Origin: Bosea sp. F3-2
GTDB taxonomy: Bacteria; Pseudomonadota; Alphaproteobacteria; Rhizobiales; Beijerinckiaceae
Length of the DNA stretch: 64,000 nucleotides
Direction of reading: 5' to 3'
NCBI RefSeq assembly: GCF_008253865.1
Contig: NZ_CP042331.1
Span: forward strand, 558,001-622,000
Part shown: positions 26,330-35,515 of the stretch, one piece after another
How positions within the stretch are numbered: the stretch's first letter is position 1
How the letters are laid out: the number at the start of each line of letters is the position of its first letter
Notes under the pieces: model-generated
Seen by the model: only the letters and a program-made list of their open reading frames with translations
Told to the model about the DNA's origin: nothing
The model's database searches: none
Made by a program: the position numbers and the translations under genes

Positions 26330-27729
26330 GCGACGCCTTTGTTCCGGCTCACGAGGCCGCGCGCCGCATTCGCGATGGCGAAGCCACGGCCGAGGAGGTG
26401 GTGACCGCGGCGCTCGCCCGCATCGCCAGGCTCGATCCACAGGTGAACGCCTTCACCGATGTCACGACGGAACGCGCCCTGGAGCAGGCGCGCGGAACCG
26501 ATCTCGCGCGCTCGCGCGGAGAACCGCTCGGCCCGCTGGCGGGCGTGCCCTTCGCCGCCAAGAACCTGTTCGACATCGCCGGCCTGCCGACGCGGGCCGG
26601 CTCCAGGATCAACCGCGAGCGGCCGCCGGCCTCGCGCGACGCCGTGCTGGTCGAGCGCCTCGGCGCAGCCGGCGCGATCCTTCTCGGCGGCCTCAACATG
26701 GGCGAGTATGCCTATGACTTCACCGGCGAGAATGCCCATGACGGCCCCTGCCGGAACCCGCATGACCTTGCGCGGATGGCCGGTGGCTCCTCTTCCGGCT
26801 CAGGCGCTGCAACGGCCGCCGGTTTCGTGCCGATCGCGCTCGGCTCGGACACCAACGGCTCGATCCGCGTTCCCGGCTCCCTCTGTGGCGTCTTCGGGCT
26901 GAAGCCGACCTATGGGCGCCTGCCGCGCACGCGCTCCTTCCCCTTCTGCGACTCCCTCGACCATCTTGGACCGCTGGCGCGGGACGTGACCGACCTCGCT
27001 CTCGCTTATGATCTGATGCAGGGCCCCGATGCGGGTGATCCCGCCTGTGCGCAGCGGCCGATCGAGCCGACAATGCCGCAACTGCATGCTGGTGTCGCGG
27101 GGCTGCGCATCGCCGTGGCGAGTGGATATTTCGCGACCGACGGCATGCCGGAAGCCGAAGCTGCGGTCGCGACGGTCGCGAAGGCGCTCGGAGCCAAGCC
27201 CGGCCTCGACATCGCGGGCGCCGCGATCGCGCGCGCGGCGGCTTTCCTGATCACCAACGTGGAAAGCTCCAGTTTCCATTTGCCGCGCTTGCGGGAGCGC
27301 GTCGACGATTTCGACCCCGAGACGCGAGATCGTTTCCTGGCGGGCGCTCTGTTGCCGGCCGCGTGGTACGTCCAGGCCCAGCGTGCCCGTCGCTGGTTTC
27401 ATGACGAGATGATAGGGCGCTTCGCCGATGTCGATCTCATCCTTGCGCCGGCTACGCCATGCCCCGCGCCGCTCATCGGCCAAAAGACCCTGGAGGTGAG
27501 GGGTGAAACCCTGCCGCTGCGCCCCAGCTTGGGGCTGTTCACGCAGCCGATCTCCTGCATCGGGTTGCCCGTCGTCGTCGTACCGGTTCAGGGGGCTGGG
27601 CTCCCGATCGGTGTCCAGCTCATCGCGCCGCCGTGGCGCGAGGATATTTGCCTGAGAGCCGCCTATGCACTGCAGGTCATGGGGGTTTGCCGCGCCGCTG
27701 GTTCAGAGGAGATCGAAAGCCTTCCCTGA
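26326..27729 (+). CDS. atzE: AtzE-type amidase (1-carboxybiuret hydrolase large subunit)
   Basis: A 467-residue amidase-signature protein with Lys79 (PFAAKNLFD), Ser155 (GGSSSGS) and Ser179 (GSDTNGSIR). AtzE deaminates 1-carboxybiuret, the unstable product of cyanuric acid ring opening, together with AtzG. The order biuH-atzG-atzE beside atzF and an AtzH-like gene is a coherent ureide pathway. No cyanuric acid hydrolase (AtzD) is in the window, so the natural substrate may be a different carboxylated ureide. The 3' end overlaps a short minus-strand frame at 27703. Confidence 0.92.
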   Translation: MSDAFVPAHEAARRIRDGEATAEEVVTAALARIARLDPQVNAFTDVTTERALEQARGTDLARSRGEPLGPLAGVPFAAKNLFDIAGLPTRAGSRINRERPPASRDAVLVERLGAAGAILLGGLNMGEYAYDFTGENAHDGPCRNPHDLARMAGGSSSGSGAATAAGFVPIALGSDTNGSIRVPGSLCGVFGLKPTYGRLPRTRSFPFCDSLDHLGPLARDVTDLALAYDLMQGPDAGDPACAQRPIEPTMPQLHAGVAGLRIAVASGYFATDGMPEAEAAVATVAKALGAKPGLDIAGAAIARAAAFLITNVESSSFHLPRLRERVDDFDPETRDRFLAGALLPAAWYVQAQRARRWFHDEMIGRFADVDLILAPATPCPAPLIGQKTLEVRGETLPLRPSLGLFTQPISCIGLPVVVVPVQGAGLPIGVQLIAPPWREDICLRAAYALQVMGVCRAAGSEEIESLP

Positions 27730-27957
27730 ACCGCACTCGACGACCGCCCGCATCGAGTACCAGGCCATGTCGCCCACGGCGCCCATCGGCTCGTCGGTCG
27801 GGTCGAAGCGGATATTCTCCCGATCCGAGAAGGGGAAATAGAACATGGTATGCAGTGAGCCGGGAAAGCCGATCAGCTCGGCGAGGGGAGGGGACGACGG
27901 TCTGGCCTCACGCGGCGTCCGCGCGAGGCTTGCGGGGCGCCGGCTTGCCGCGCTCAT
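27703..27957 (-). CDS. Small unrecognised protein
   Basis: An 84-residue open frame whose last 55 residues look protein-like (TMFYFPFSDRENIRFDPTD, MGAVGDMAWYSMRAVVECG) while the first 28 are Arg/Ala/Ser-rich. I do not recognise the family. It overlaps the end of atzE by 27 bases on the opposite strand and lies seven bases downstream of the DJ-1-like gene frame boundary at 27965. It may be a small real gene or the 3' remnant of a longer one. Confidence 0.35.
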   Translation of the reverse strand: MSAASRRPASLARTPREARPSSPPLAELIGFPGSLHTMFYFPFSDRENIRFDPTDEPMGAVGDMAWYSMRAVVECGSGKAFDLL

Positions 27958-27964
27958 GGTTGGC

Positions 27965-28807
27965 CTACTTCAGGCGACGCAACAGTTCTTTCGCGACGTC
28001 CGGGGCTGAGGCGGGATTTTGACCGGTGATCAATTCACGGTCGGTGACGACGTATGAAGTGTAGGGAACGGTGTTGCTCTGGTACTTGGCACCAGCATCA
28101 TGAAGCGCTGTCTGCGGGTAGAACTTCATCTCGCCGCCGTTGAGCTGGCCCTTCGCGATGTCTTCTTCCTGGTTGCTGATCACCGTCATCCGGTAGCCGG
28201 CATAGATCCAATTCCGCGCCTTTGCCGAACCGTTGGTCTCAAGTCCACGGACAAAAACTTGGGCGTCCGGCATGGCCGAAAGCAACGCGATGGGGCCATG
28301 GCAGGCCAGAGCCGTGGTCTTGCCCTTGTTGTGGAAGTCAGCGAGAAGCCTTCCCAGTTCCGGACTGACCAGCAGGTCCTGCATCGGTGCGTGACCACCG
28401 GGGACATAAACCGCGTCGAAATTGTCGTAGCCGATCTGCTCGACCCGGGCGAGGCTGACAACCGGTGAATCGCTCTTTGATGTGAGCTTGAGCTTGTCGA
28501 GTAGGGCGCTGCTCTCGCGCATCGCCGCTTCGTCACCGCCGAAATGCATCTTGTCCACCGAGGACTTGTCCAACGTCGGCGCCATGCCGTTGGGAGTGGC
28601 AAAAGTGATCCGATGGTTGGCATCAAGCAGCGCCTTTACCGGCTGCATCAGTTCATTGAGGTAGAAGCCGGTTTCGAGGACTTTGCCGTCCTTCAGGTCG
28701 AGGTGATCGGAGTCCGAGAGGACGACCAAAACATTCCCAGCGTAGGCGCTGGCAGTGCTGAGGCTGAGCGCCAGCGCGGCGGCGGCGGCGATATGGAATG
28801 GTTTCAT
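27965..28807 (-). CDS. Exported DJ-1/PfpI family protein
   Basis: A 280-residue protein of the type 1 glutamine amidotransferase-like (DJ-1/PfpI) superfamily with an N-terminal signal peptide (MKPFHIAAAAALALSLSTAS). The nucleophile elbow is ALACHGPIALL (Cys169, His170) and an acidic residue lies in LETGFYLNEL (Glu45), as in Hsp31/glyoxalase III-like members. The start at 28807 has GGAG upstream. Paired with a second DJ-1 gene upstream, probably one transcript. A periplasmic aldehyde/stress role is plausible but unproven. Confidence 0.85.
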   Translation of the reverse strand: MKPFHIAAAAALALSLSTASAYAGNVLVVLSDSDHLDLKDGKVLETGFYLNELMQPVKALLDANHRITFATPNGMAPTLDKSSVDKMHFGGDEAAMRESSALLDKLKLTSKSDSPVVSLARVEQIGYDNFDAVYVPGGHAPMQDLLVSPELGRLLADFHNKGKTTALACHGPIALLSAMPDAQVFVRGLETNGSAKARNWIYAGYRMTVISNQEEDIAKGQLNGGEMKFYPQTALHDAGAKYQSNTVPYTSYVVTDRELITGQNPASAPDVAKELLRRLK

Positions 28808-28882
28808 CTTTAATCTCCAGGCGAACGCCATCCACCGCCCTTCCGGGCGGATAGGCCATCGCCATGAATGCTGCTCGATCAG

Positions 28883-29578
28883 TTAGTTGGCGGTCAGGAG
28901 GTCGCGGAGGGCCTCACCCACACCGGTCGCCGATTGCGGATTCTGGCCGGTAACCAGCCTGCCGTCGACAATCACCTTGGCAGTCCAGTCGGGAGCCGCG
29001 TGGTGATACGCACCGCGCTCGGTAAGCGTGCTGGCAAGCAGGAAAGGCACGACCTTATCGAGCTTGACCGCGCGCTCCTCGTCGTCGGTGAAGGCTGCGA
29101 CATTCTTGCCGGCGACAAGATGCGCTCCGTTGCTGAGCGAGACATTTACCAGCGCGGCTGGGCCGTGGCAGACGGCGGCAACGACACCGCCGGCCTCGAA
29201 AATGGCGCTGGTGACGCTGTTGACAGCCGGGCTCGTCGGGAAATCCCACATCGCGCCATGGCCGCCGGCAAAGAAGATTGCGGAGTAACGTTTCGGATCT
29301 GCATCGGCGAGGCGCAATGTCTGGCGAATGCTGTTGCGGAAGCCTTCGTCGTTCCAGTAACGCGCGTTGGTCGCGTCCTTCAGATCGAGGCCATCGACCG
29401 GTGGCTCACCGCCTTCGATAGAAGCGAATTCCACAGGAATACCAGCTGCCTCGAGGACTGCCAGAGGATGTGTAACTTCGCCGAGGAAGAAGCCGGTCGG
29501 CTCGCCGCCTTCTCCCTTTTCGCCGTGACTGGTTAGGACAAACAGGACAGGTTTTTGTCCCTGAATTGCACTAGGCAT
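28883..29578 (-). CDS. DJ-1/PfpI family protein (Hsp31/glyoxalase III-like)
   Basis: A 231-residue cytoplasmic protein with Glu26 (EPTGFFLGEVTHP) and the nucleophile elbow VVAAVCHGPAAL (Cys137, His138), a pattern found in glutathione-independent glyoxalase and Hsp31-like chaperones. The N-terminus has no signal. The gene is the first of the minus-strand DJ-1 pair and is divergent from a LysR regulator at 29929, the likely regulator. The shared region carries repeated LysR-type sites. Confidence 0.88.
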   Translation of the reverse strand: MPSAIQGQKPVLFVLTSHGEKGEGGEPTGFFLGEVTHPLAVLEAAGIPVEFASIEGGEPPVDGLDLKDATNARYWNDEGFRNSIRQTLRLADADPKRYSAIFFAGGHGAMWDFPTSPAVNSVTSAIFEAGGVVAAVCHGPAALVNVSLSNGAHLVAGKNVAAFTDDEERAVKLDKVVPFLLASTLTERGAYHHAAPDWTAKVIVDGRLVTGQNPQSATGVGEALRDLLTAN

Positions 29579-29670
29579 GAACTCTCTCCTGATTGAAACG
29601 ACGGATGCGCGAAGCGACGTCAGCTCAGAGGAGAACTATTTCTGCTCTGTGGGGCGATAAAGATCAGTTC

Positions 29671-29688
29671 AAGGAATTCATTTGTTCG
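29671..29688. promoter_or_regulatory. Candidate LysR binding site, distal copy
   Basis: AAGGAATTCATTTGTTCG matches the site at 29899-29916 (AAGGAATTGATTTATTCG) in 16 of 18 positions, as a direct repeat 228 bases apart. Its right half also forms an imperfect palindrome with the following CGAGCAAAATG. It lies about 95 bases upstream of the DJ-1 gene start at 29578. Confidence 0.55.
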
Positions 29689-29756
29689 CCAACGAGCAAA
29701 ATGGCGCGGCAGTGAGCGGAAGGGATATTCGATGGCTCTCCGGCCATCCGTCTCGC

Positions 29757-29870
29757 CTAGACCAAGGCCTTGCCGACGGAGGCGCCACCGTCCACGGAGA
29801 TTGCCTGGCCCGTGATAAGCCGGCGTCTTCTGACAGGCGAAACTCTAAGCCGACCAAGGCGCTTTATTGT
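29757..29870 (-). pseudogene. Short-chain dehydrogenase (SDR) C-terminal remnant
   Basis: The minus strand reads LITGQAISVDGGASVGKALV and a TAG stop at 29757, the classic SDR C-terminus. Just upstream, one frame over, is LEFRLSEDAG, which would normally run into the same motif, so a one-base deletion separates them. The rest of the gene is absent. It is a remnant trapped between the DJ-1 and LysR genes, inside the 350-base gap. Confidence 0.7.
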
Positions 29871-29880
29871 CGCCTCCATG

Positions 29881-29917
29881 ACGAATAAATCTTCCTGGAA
29901 GGAATTGATTTATTCGT
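29881..29917. promoter_or_regulatory. Candidate LysR operator: 11-base palindrome next to the LysR start
   Basis: ACGAATAAATC (29881-29891) and GATTTATTCGT (29907-29917) are perfect inverted repeats with a 15-base spacer, ending 11 bases before the LysR ATG. The right arm overlaps the second copy of the 18-base direct repeat (29899-29916). This fits an autoregulatory LysR site. Confidence 0.6.
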
Positions 29918-29928
29918 AAGGGGCAAGA

Positions 29929-30840
29929 ATGGGTCGTCGATTTGACCACCTTGGTGACGTGGAAGCGCTCGTAACCGTCGCGGAAAAGGGGTCGATGACC
30001 GAAGGAGCGGTCGCGTTGTCGACCACGCCTTCGGTCCTCAGCCGGGCTATTACCCGACTGGAAACGCGCTTGGGTGCTCAGTTGATGCGCCGGACAACCC
30101 GACGGCTGAGCCTGACCGATGCCGGTCGTGCCTATATCGAGCAGGCGCGTGCCGCTTTTTCACTGATTGATGATGCGGAGCGGGCAATTCAGGGAAAAGA
30201 AGGAGAGCTGCTGACCGGCCATGTGCGTCTCAGCGTGCCTACGACCTACGGCCATTACAGACTGCCAGTCATGCTAAGTGGGTTCGCGCACGCTTATCCC
30301 GAGGTGCAGATCGAACTGAGTATCACCAATCGCAATGTCGATCTGATAGCCGAAGGCTACGATCTGGCGATCCGCCTCGGGCCTCTGCCCGACAGTGGTC
30401 TGGTCGCTCGCAAACTGGAGGATGCTCCGCTCCGCCTGGTCGCCGCTCCGGGGTATGTCGAGCGGATGGGCGTGCCTCAGTCGATTGAGAATCTGTTGGA
30501 GCACGAGTGTTTGCCCTTCGTCATGCCGAGCACCGGCCGCTGTGCACCGTGGCTATTCCACGTCGACGGTCGCGACATCGAATGGACGCCGCCTGGCCGC
30601 ATTCGGGTCTTTGACGACGTGTTGGGTGTGATGTCGCTTGCGGAAAGCGGTTTGGGCATCTGCCAGACTTACGATTTCATCGTGCGCAATCGCATCGAGC
30701 AGGGGCGCCTGGTCGAAGTGCTGGAACACGCGCGGGGGCGAACACGCCCATTCTCCGTTATCTTCGCTCCGCATCGCCGGCTCTCGGCCGCTACGCGGGC
30801 GCTCATCGACTACCTCACACGAACTGCTTCAGGCGTTTGA
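29929..30840 (+). CDS. LysR family transcriptional regulator
   Basis: A 303-residue LysR protein. The N-terminal winged HTH (DVEALVTVAEKGSMTEGAVA) is followed by the substrate-binding domain with VRLSVPTTYGHYRLPVMLSG. It is of the CrgA/AaeR-like group that often controls divergent oxidoreductase or stress genes. Divergent from the DJ-1 pair, with candidate sites at 29671 and 29881. Its 3' end overlaps a LysR remnant on the other strand. Confidence 0.9.
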   Translation: MGRRFDHLGDVEALVTVAEKGSMTEGAVALSTTPSVLSRAITRLETRLGAQLMRRTTRRLSLTDAGRAYIEQARAAFSLIDDAERAIQGKEGELLTGHVRLSVPTTYGHYRLPVMLSGFAHAYPEVQIELSITNRNVDLIAEGYDLAIRLGPLPDSGLVARKLEDAPLRLVAAPGYVERMGVPQSIENLLEHECLPFVMPSTGRCAPWLFHVDGRDIEWTPPGRIRVFDDVLGVMSLAESGLGICQTYDFIVRNRIEQGRLVEVLEHARGRTRPFSVIFAPHRRLSAATRALIDYLTRTASGV

Positions 30841-30988
30841 GCCCGTCGTCGGACGAGCGCAAGCCACTGACGCGATAATATGATCCCGCACGTAGGCGAC
30901 CCGGGGATGGCGCAGCGTGCCTTTGTTCCAGACGAGGTAAAGAAGGTTCTCCGGGCCTTGGCGTAGGGTGGGTAGTCCGGTCGCGGCC
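30829..30988 (-). pseudogene. LysR family C-terminal remnant
   Basis: The minus strand encodes GLPTLRQGPENLLYLVWNKG and then TLRHPRVAYVRDHIIA, ending at a TGA at 30829. This is the end of a LysR effector-binding domain. A TAG lies just upstream at about 30988 and no DNA-binding half follows; the Frc ATPase gene ends at 30994 instead. So only the 3' fifth of the gene survives. Confidence 0.65.
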
Positions 30989-30993
30989 TATGC

Positions 30994-31790
<797 letters not shown>

Positions 31791-31794
<4 letters not shown>

Positions 31795-32873
31795 GCCGAC
31801 ACCTTGCGGATCCATTGATCGAGGGCGACTGCGATGATGATCAGGCAACCGACGGTGAAGTCCTGCCAGAGTACGTCGGTGCCGGAGAGCGCGAGCCCAT
31901 TCCGAAAAACACCGACGATCAAGGCTCCAATCAGGGTGCCGACGATCGAGCCGCGCCCGCCGAACAGGCTGGCTCCGCCGACGACCACCGCGGTGATGCT
32001 GTCGAGATTGGCTGTTTGACCGGCTTGCGGGCTGATTGACCCGATCCGTCCGATCAGGGTCCAGGCGCCGAGGGCGCAAATGATCCCGGCCAGCACATAG
32101 ACGATGAAGAGGATGCGGTCCGTGCGAATGCCGGAGAGCCGCGCTGCGTCGGGGTCGTCGCCGACGGCATAGAGATGGCGGCCGAAAGCGGTGCGGTTGA
32201 GCACGAACCAGACCAGCCCGACCAGCGTCAGCATGAAAAAGGAACCGTAGGTGAAGCGGGCACCGAGCACATCCACCGGCGTTCCGAGCCACTGCAGGAA
32301 CGGCGCCGTCCGTGCCACCTCTTGCGAGCGGATCGTCTCCGAGGCCGAGTACCAGAGATTGAGCGCGAAGAAGATCGACAAGGTGCCGAGCGTGACGATG
32401 AAGGGCGGTAGTCTGAACCGTGTCACCAGCGTGCCGTTGATTGCGCCGCAGCCGGCACCGGCGGCGATACCCGCCATCAGCGCGACCGGCGCCGGTATGC
32501 CCATCATGACGGCGAGCTTGCCCATGATCACTGAGCACAGCACCATGATGGCACCGACGGATAGGTCGATGCCGGCGGTGATCACGATCAGCGTCTGGGC
32601 GATCCCGATCACGCCGATGATCGTCACCTGTTGGATGATCAGTGACAGGTTGAAGGTGGATAGAAAGCGAGAGCCGACGATCATGCTGAACGCCGCGACG
32701 CCGAGCAGCAACACGATGGCGGGTACTGCGGTGGGGTTGGCGTGCAGGAAGTGCTGAAGCTTCTGCAGCGGCGACTTCGCCTGCACGTCGAACTCGGCCA
32801 CCCGGGTGTCGCGTTGCTCCAGCACGGTCTCGAAGGCTTGGATGCCGGGGCGGCTATTGCCAATATCGGTCAT
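31791..32873 (-). CDS. frcC: Sugar ABC transporter permease (FrcC-like)
   Basis: A 360-residue permease of the ribose/fructose family (BPD_transp_2) with a 45-residue polar N-terminus and about ten hydrophobic helices, starting at VPAIVLLLGVAAFSMIVGS. It contains the conserved GIAQTLIVITAGIDLSVGAI and an EAA-like SGIRTDRILFIVYVLAG. The ATG at 32873 has GAGGAA upstream. Partner of the FrcB-like binding protein. Confidence 0.92.
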
Positions 32874-33001
32874 CGTGGTTTCCTCACCGAGGGGCTGGCC
32901 TCCTGCCGCGTCGGCATGGGCTCCCCGCTTCTTTTCGGGCGCCTCCGAGGTGGGGGCGCCGGTGCTCACAGGCGATGCGCGGCCGCCAATCTGAGCCGGG
33001 C

Positions 33002-34027
33002 CTAGCCCCAGCACTTCTTCAGCGCGGCGGCGCTATCGATCGAGGACAGGCCGGCGACCGGTTTGTCCGTCACCAGTTCCACGCCGGTATTGACGAAATC
33101 GAGGCCTTGCGAGGCCTGCGGCTTGGCGCCGTCGGTGGCGAATTTCTTCACCGCTTCGACGCCTTTGGCCGCCATCAGCAGCGGAAACTGCATCGATGTC
33201 GCTCCGATGACGCCATCCTTCACATTGCGCACGCCCGGGCAGCCACCATCGACCGAGATGATCAGCACGTCCTTGTCGCGGCCGACCGAGCGCAGAGCCT
33301 CGTAGGCTCCGGCCGCCGCCGGCTCGTTGATGGTGTAGACCACCGAGATGCCGGGGTCCTTCTGCAGCAGGTTCTCCATCGCCTTGCGGCCGCCTTCTTC
33401 GCTGCCGAGCGTGACGTCATGGCCGACGATGCGGGCATCCTTCTCGTCGCCGATCCTGGCGGGATTGCCGATGTCGATGCCGAACCCTTTGAGGAAACCC
33501 TGATCGCGGGCGACGTCAACCGAGATCTGATTCACATTGAGATCGAGCAGGGCGATCTTGGCCGATGCCGCTTTGGCGCCGAGTGTCTTGGCGGCCCATT
33601 GTCCGATCATCTCGCCCGCCTGGAAATTGTCGGTGGCGAAGGTGGCGTCCGCGGCCGTCGGCGGATCGAGCGGCGTGTCGAGCGCAATGACCAGGATGCC
33701 GGCGGCGCGGGCCTTCTCGATGGCCGGCACGATGGCGCGTGAATCGTTCGGCGTGATCAGGATGCCCTTGGCGCCGGAGGCGATCAGGTTTTCGACGGCG
33801 GCGACCTGTCCGTCATTGTCGCCGTCGACCTTGCCGGCGAAGGAGCGTAGTTCCACGTCATGGGCCTTGGCAGCCTCCTCGGCGCCAGCCTTCATCTTGA
33901 CGAAGAACGGGTTGGTGTTGGTCTTGGTGATGAGGCCGATGATCGGTTTGTCGGCCGCGCAGACGCCTTGAATCCCTGACGCAAGCGCGAGCGCGGATGC
34001 GGCGAAAAGCCGGAATGGCTGACGCAT
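33002..34027 (-). CDS. frcB: Sugar ABC transporter substrate-binding protein (FrcB-like)
   Basis: A 341-residue periplasmic ribose-type binding protein. The signal peptide is about 24 residues (ending GVCAAD), followed by GLITKTNTNPFFVKMKAGAE, FAGKVDGDNDGQVAAVENL, ILITPNDSRAIVPAIEKA and the C-terminus ALKKCWG. These blocks match FrcB, the fructose/mannose/ribose binding protein of rhizobia, closely as I recall that family. The start at 34027 has GGAGG upstream. The promoter region holds the palindrome at 34115-34157 shared with the divergent ROK gene. Confidence 0.93.
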   Translation of the reverse strand: MRQPFRLFAASALALASGIQGVCAADKPIIGLITKTNTNPFFVKMKAGAEEAAKAHDVELRSFAGKVDGDNDGQVAAVENLIASGAKGILITPNDSRAIVPAIEKARAAGILVIALDTPLDPPTAADATFATDNFQAGEMIGQWAAKTLGAKAASAKIALLDLNVNQISVDVARDQGFLKGFGIDIGNPARIGDEKDARIVGHDVTLGSEEGGRKAMENLLQKDPGISVVYTINEPAAAGAYEALRSVGRDKDVLIISVDGGCPGVRNVKDGVIGATSMQFPLLMAAKGVEAVKKFATDGAKPQASQGLDFVNTGVELVTDKPVAGLSSIDSAAALKKCWG

Positions 34028-34114
34028 TTTTCCCTCCCTGGGACTGTTGTCGATTGGCGCGGTTCGGCCGAGCGCATGTTGTTTCTGCGACCCTATCAGG
34101 CACGAGGCGGGATG

Positions 34115-34157
34115 ATCTGTCAATTAATAAATCATTCCGATTTATTAATTGACAGAT
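34115..34157. promoter_or_regulatory. Perfect 19-base inverted repeat, candidate ROK/FrcR operator
   Basis: Arms ATCTGTCAATTAATAAATC and its exact complement at 34139-34157 are separated by ATTCC. The arms are AT-rich in a GC-rich genome and lie midway between frcB (start 34027) and the ROK gene (start 34265). AT-rich perfect palindromes of this kind are typical ROK repressor operators, so the site probably controls both divergent promoters. Confidence 0.8.
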
Positions 34158-34264
34158 GCCCTCGACCGCCCCCATTCTCGTGAGCGCAATGCGCCTATCC
34201 GCTTCGCGAAAAACTGAGCTGCGGACCGTGGCAATAACAACAAGAACGAGTTTTTAGGGAGTCA

Positions 34265-35512
34265 ATGATGGGAGAGGGCGCGCCGTTCCTGGAGGCGGAT
34301 GGGGCCGTCGCTGTGGTCTCGCCGGGGAGTCGAGGGACCAGTCAGACGGGTGTGCGCCTCTATAACGAGCGGTTGATCCTATCGCTCATCCGCCGTCACC
34401 GTAGTCTTGCCAAGGTTGAGATCGCCCGGCTGACCGGCCTCTCAACCCAGACTACGACCGTGATTATCAATCGGCTGGAGGCCGACGGGCTGCTGCTCCC
34501 CGGTGAGCCCCAGCGCGGCCGGGTCGGCCAGCCTTCGATCCCCTATTCGCTCAATACCGACGGTGCCTTCGGACTCGGCCTGATGATCGGCCGGCGCAGC
34601 ACCGACCTTGTCCTGATGGACTTCACCGCCGGCATCCGCGCCAGACGGCGCATGATCTATCCGTTCCCGGTGCCGCAGGACATTTTGGCCTTTGCCGAAC
34701 GCGAGATGCCGAGCCTGCTTGCCACGCTGCCCGGCGAACAGTGGGAGCGGATCAGCGGGCTCGGCGTCGCCATGCCCTTCGAGCTGTGGAATTGGGAGGC
34801 CGACATCGAAGTAGCGCCAGGTGCGCTCGGTGCCTGGCGGGATCTGGACGTCGCCGGGGAGCTGTCGCGCCGCTTCGCGCCATGGCCCGTGCGGCTCTGC
34901 AACGACGCGACCTCGGCCTGCGCCGCCGAACTCACCTTCGGCGCGGGACGCGCCTATCGGGATTTCGCCTATTTTTACATCGGCGCCTTCATCGGTGGCG
35001 GCATCGTGCTCAATGGCAGTCTGTTCCCCGGCCGCAGCGGCAATGCCGGGGCGCTCGGCTCGATGCCGATCATGCGGCGCGAGGCGAATGGCGAGGCGAG
35101 CCTTCAGCAATTGATCCGCACCGCCTCGATCTACCGCCTGGAGCGGAAGCTGATCGCCGCCGGACAGCGCGGCACCGACATCTGGCTGTCGCCTGACGAC
35201 TGGTCGAACTTCCGCGAGCCTCTTGAAGCGTGGATCGCGGAAGCGGCCGAAGCGCTGGCACAGGCCATCGCCTCCGCCTGCGCGGTGATCGATTTCGAGG
35301 CGGTTATCATCGATGGCGCCTTTCCGATCAATGTCCGCCGGCGCCTCGTCGAGCGCGTCCGTGAGCGCCTCGCGGGCATCGACCGCCAGGGACTGACGGA
35401 GGCGACCGTGGTGGAAGGTTCGATCGGCCGCGATGCGCGCGCGATCGGCGGCGCGGCGTTGCCTCTGCTCGCCGCCTTTGCGCGCGACCACGACGTGCTG
35501 TTCAAGGATTGA
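34265..35512 (+). CDS. frcR: ROK family transcriptional repressor (FrcR-like)
   Basis: A 415-residue ROK protein. An N-terminal winged HTH at about residues 35-80 (LAKVEIARLTGLSTQTTTVI) is followed by an ASKHA sugar-binding domain with GLGVAMPFELW and GAFIGGGIVLNG. The usual ROK zinc motif CxCGxxGCxE is missing; the same place reads GRSGNAGALGSMPIM. An AGGGAG lies upstream of the ATG. Divergent from frcBCA and followed by mutarotase, kinase, zwf and edd genes, so it likely senses the imported sugar or its phosphate. Confidence 0.9.
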   Translation: MMGEGAPFLEADGAVAVVSPGSRGTSQTGVRLYNERLILSLIRRHRSLAKVEIARLTGLSTQTTTVIINRLEADGLLLPGEPQRGRVGQPSIPYSLNTDGAFGLGLMIGRRSTDLVLMDFTAGIRARRRMIYPFPVPQDILAFAEREMPSLLATLPGEQWERISGLGVAMPFELWNWEADIEVAPGALGAWRDLDVAGELSRRFAPWPVRLCNDATSACAAELTFGAGRAYRDFAYFYIGAFIGGGIVLNGSLFPGRSGNAGALGSMPIMRREANGEASLQQLIRTASIYRLERKLIAAGQRGTDIWLSPDDWSNFREPLEAWIAEAAEALAQAIASACAVIDFEAVIIDGAFPINVRRRLVERVRERLAGIDRQGLTEATVVEGSIGRDARAIGGAALPLLAAFARDHDVLFKD

Positions 35513-35515
35513 CGC

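Noticed and set aside
22402..27729. Complete s-triazine or cyanuric acid degradation operon
   Set aside because: AtzD, AtzA, AtzB and AtzC are all absent; only the ureide end of the pathway is present.
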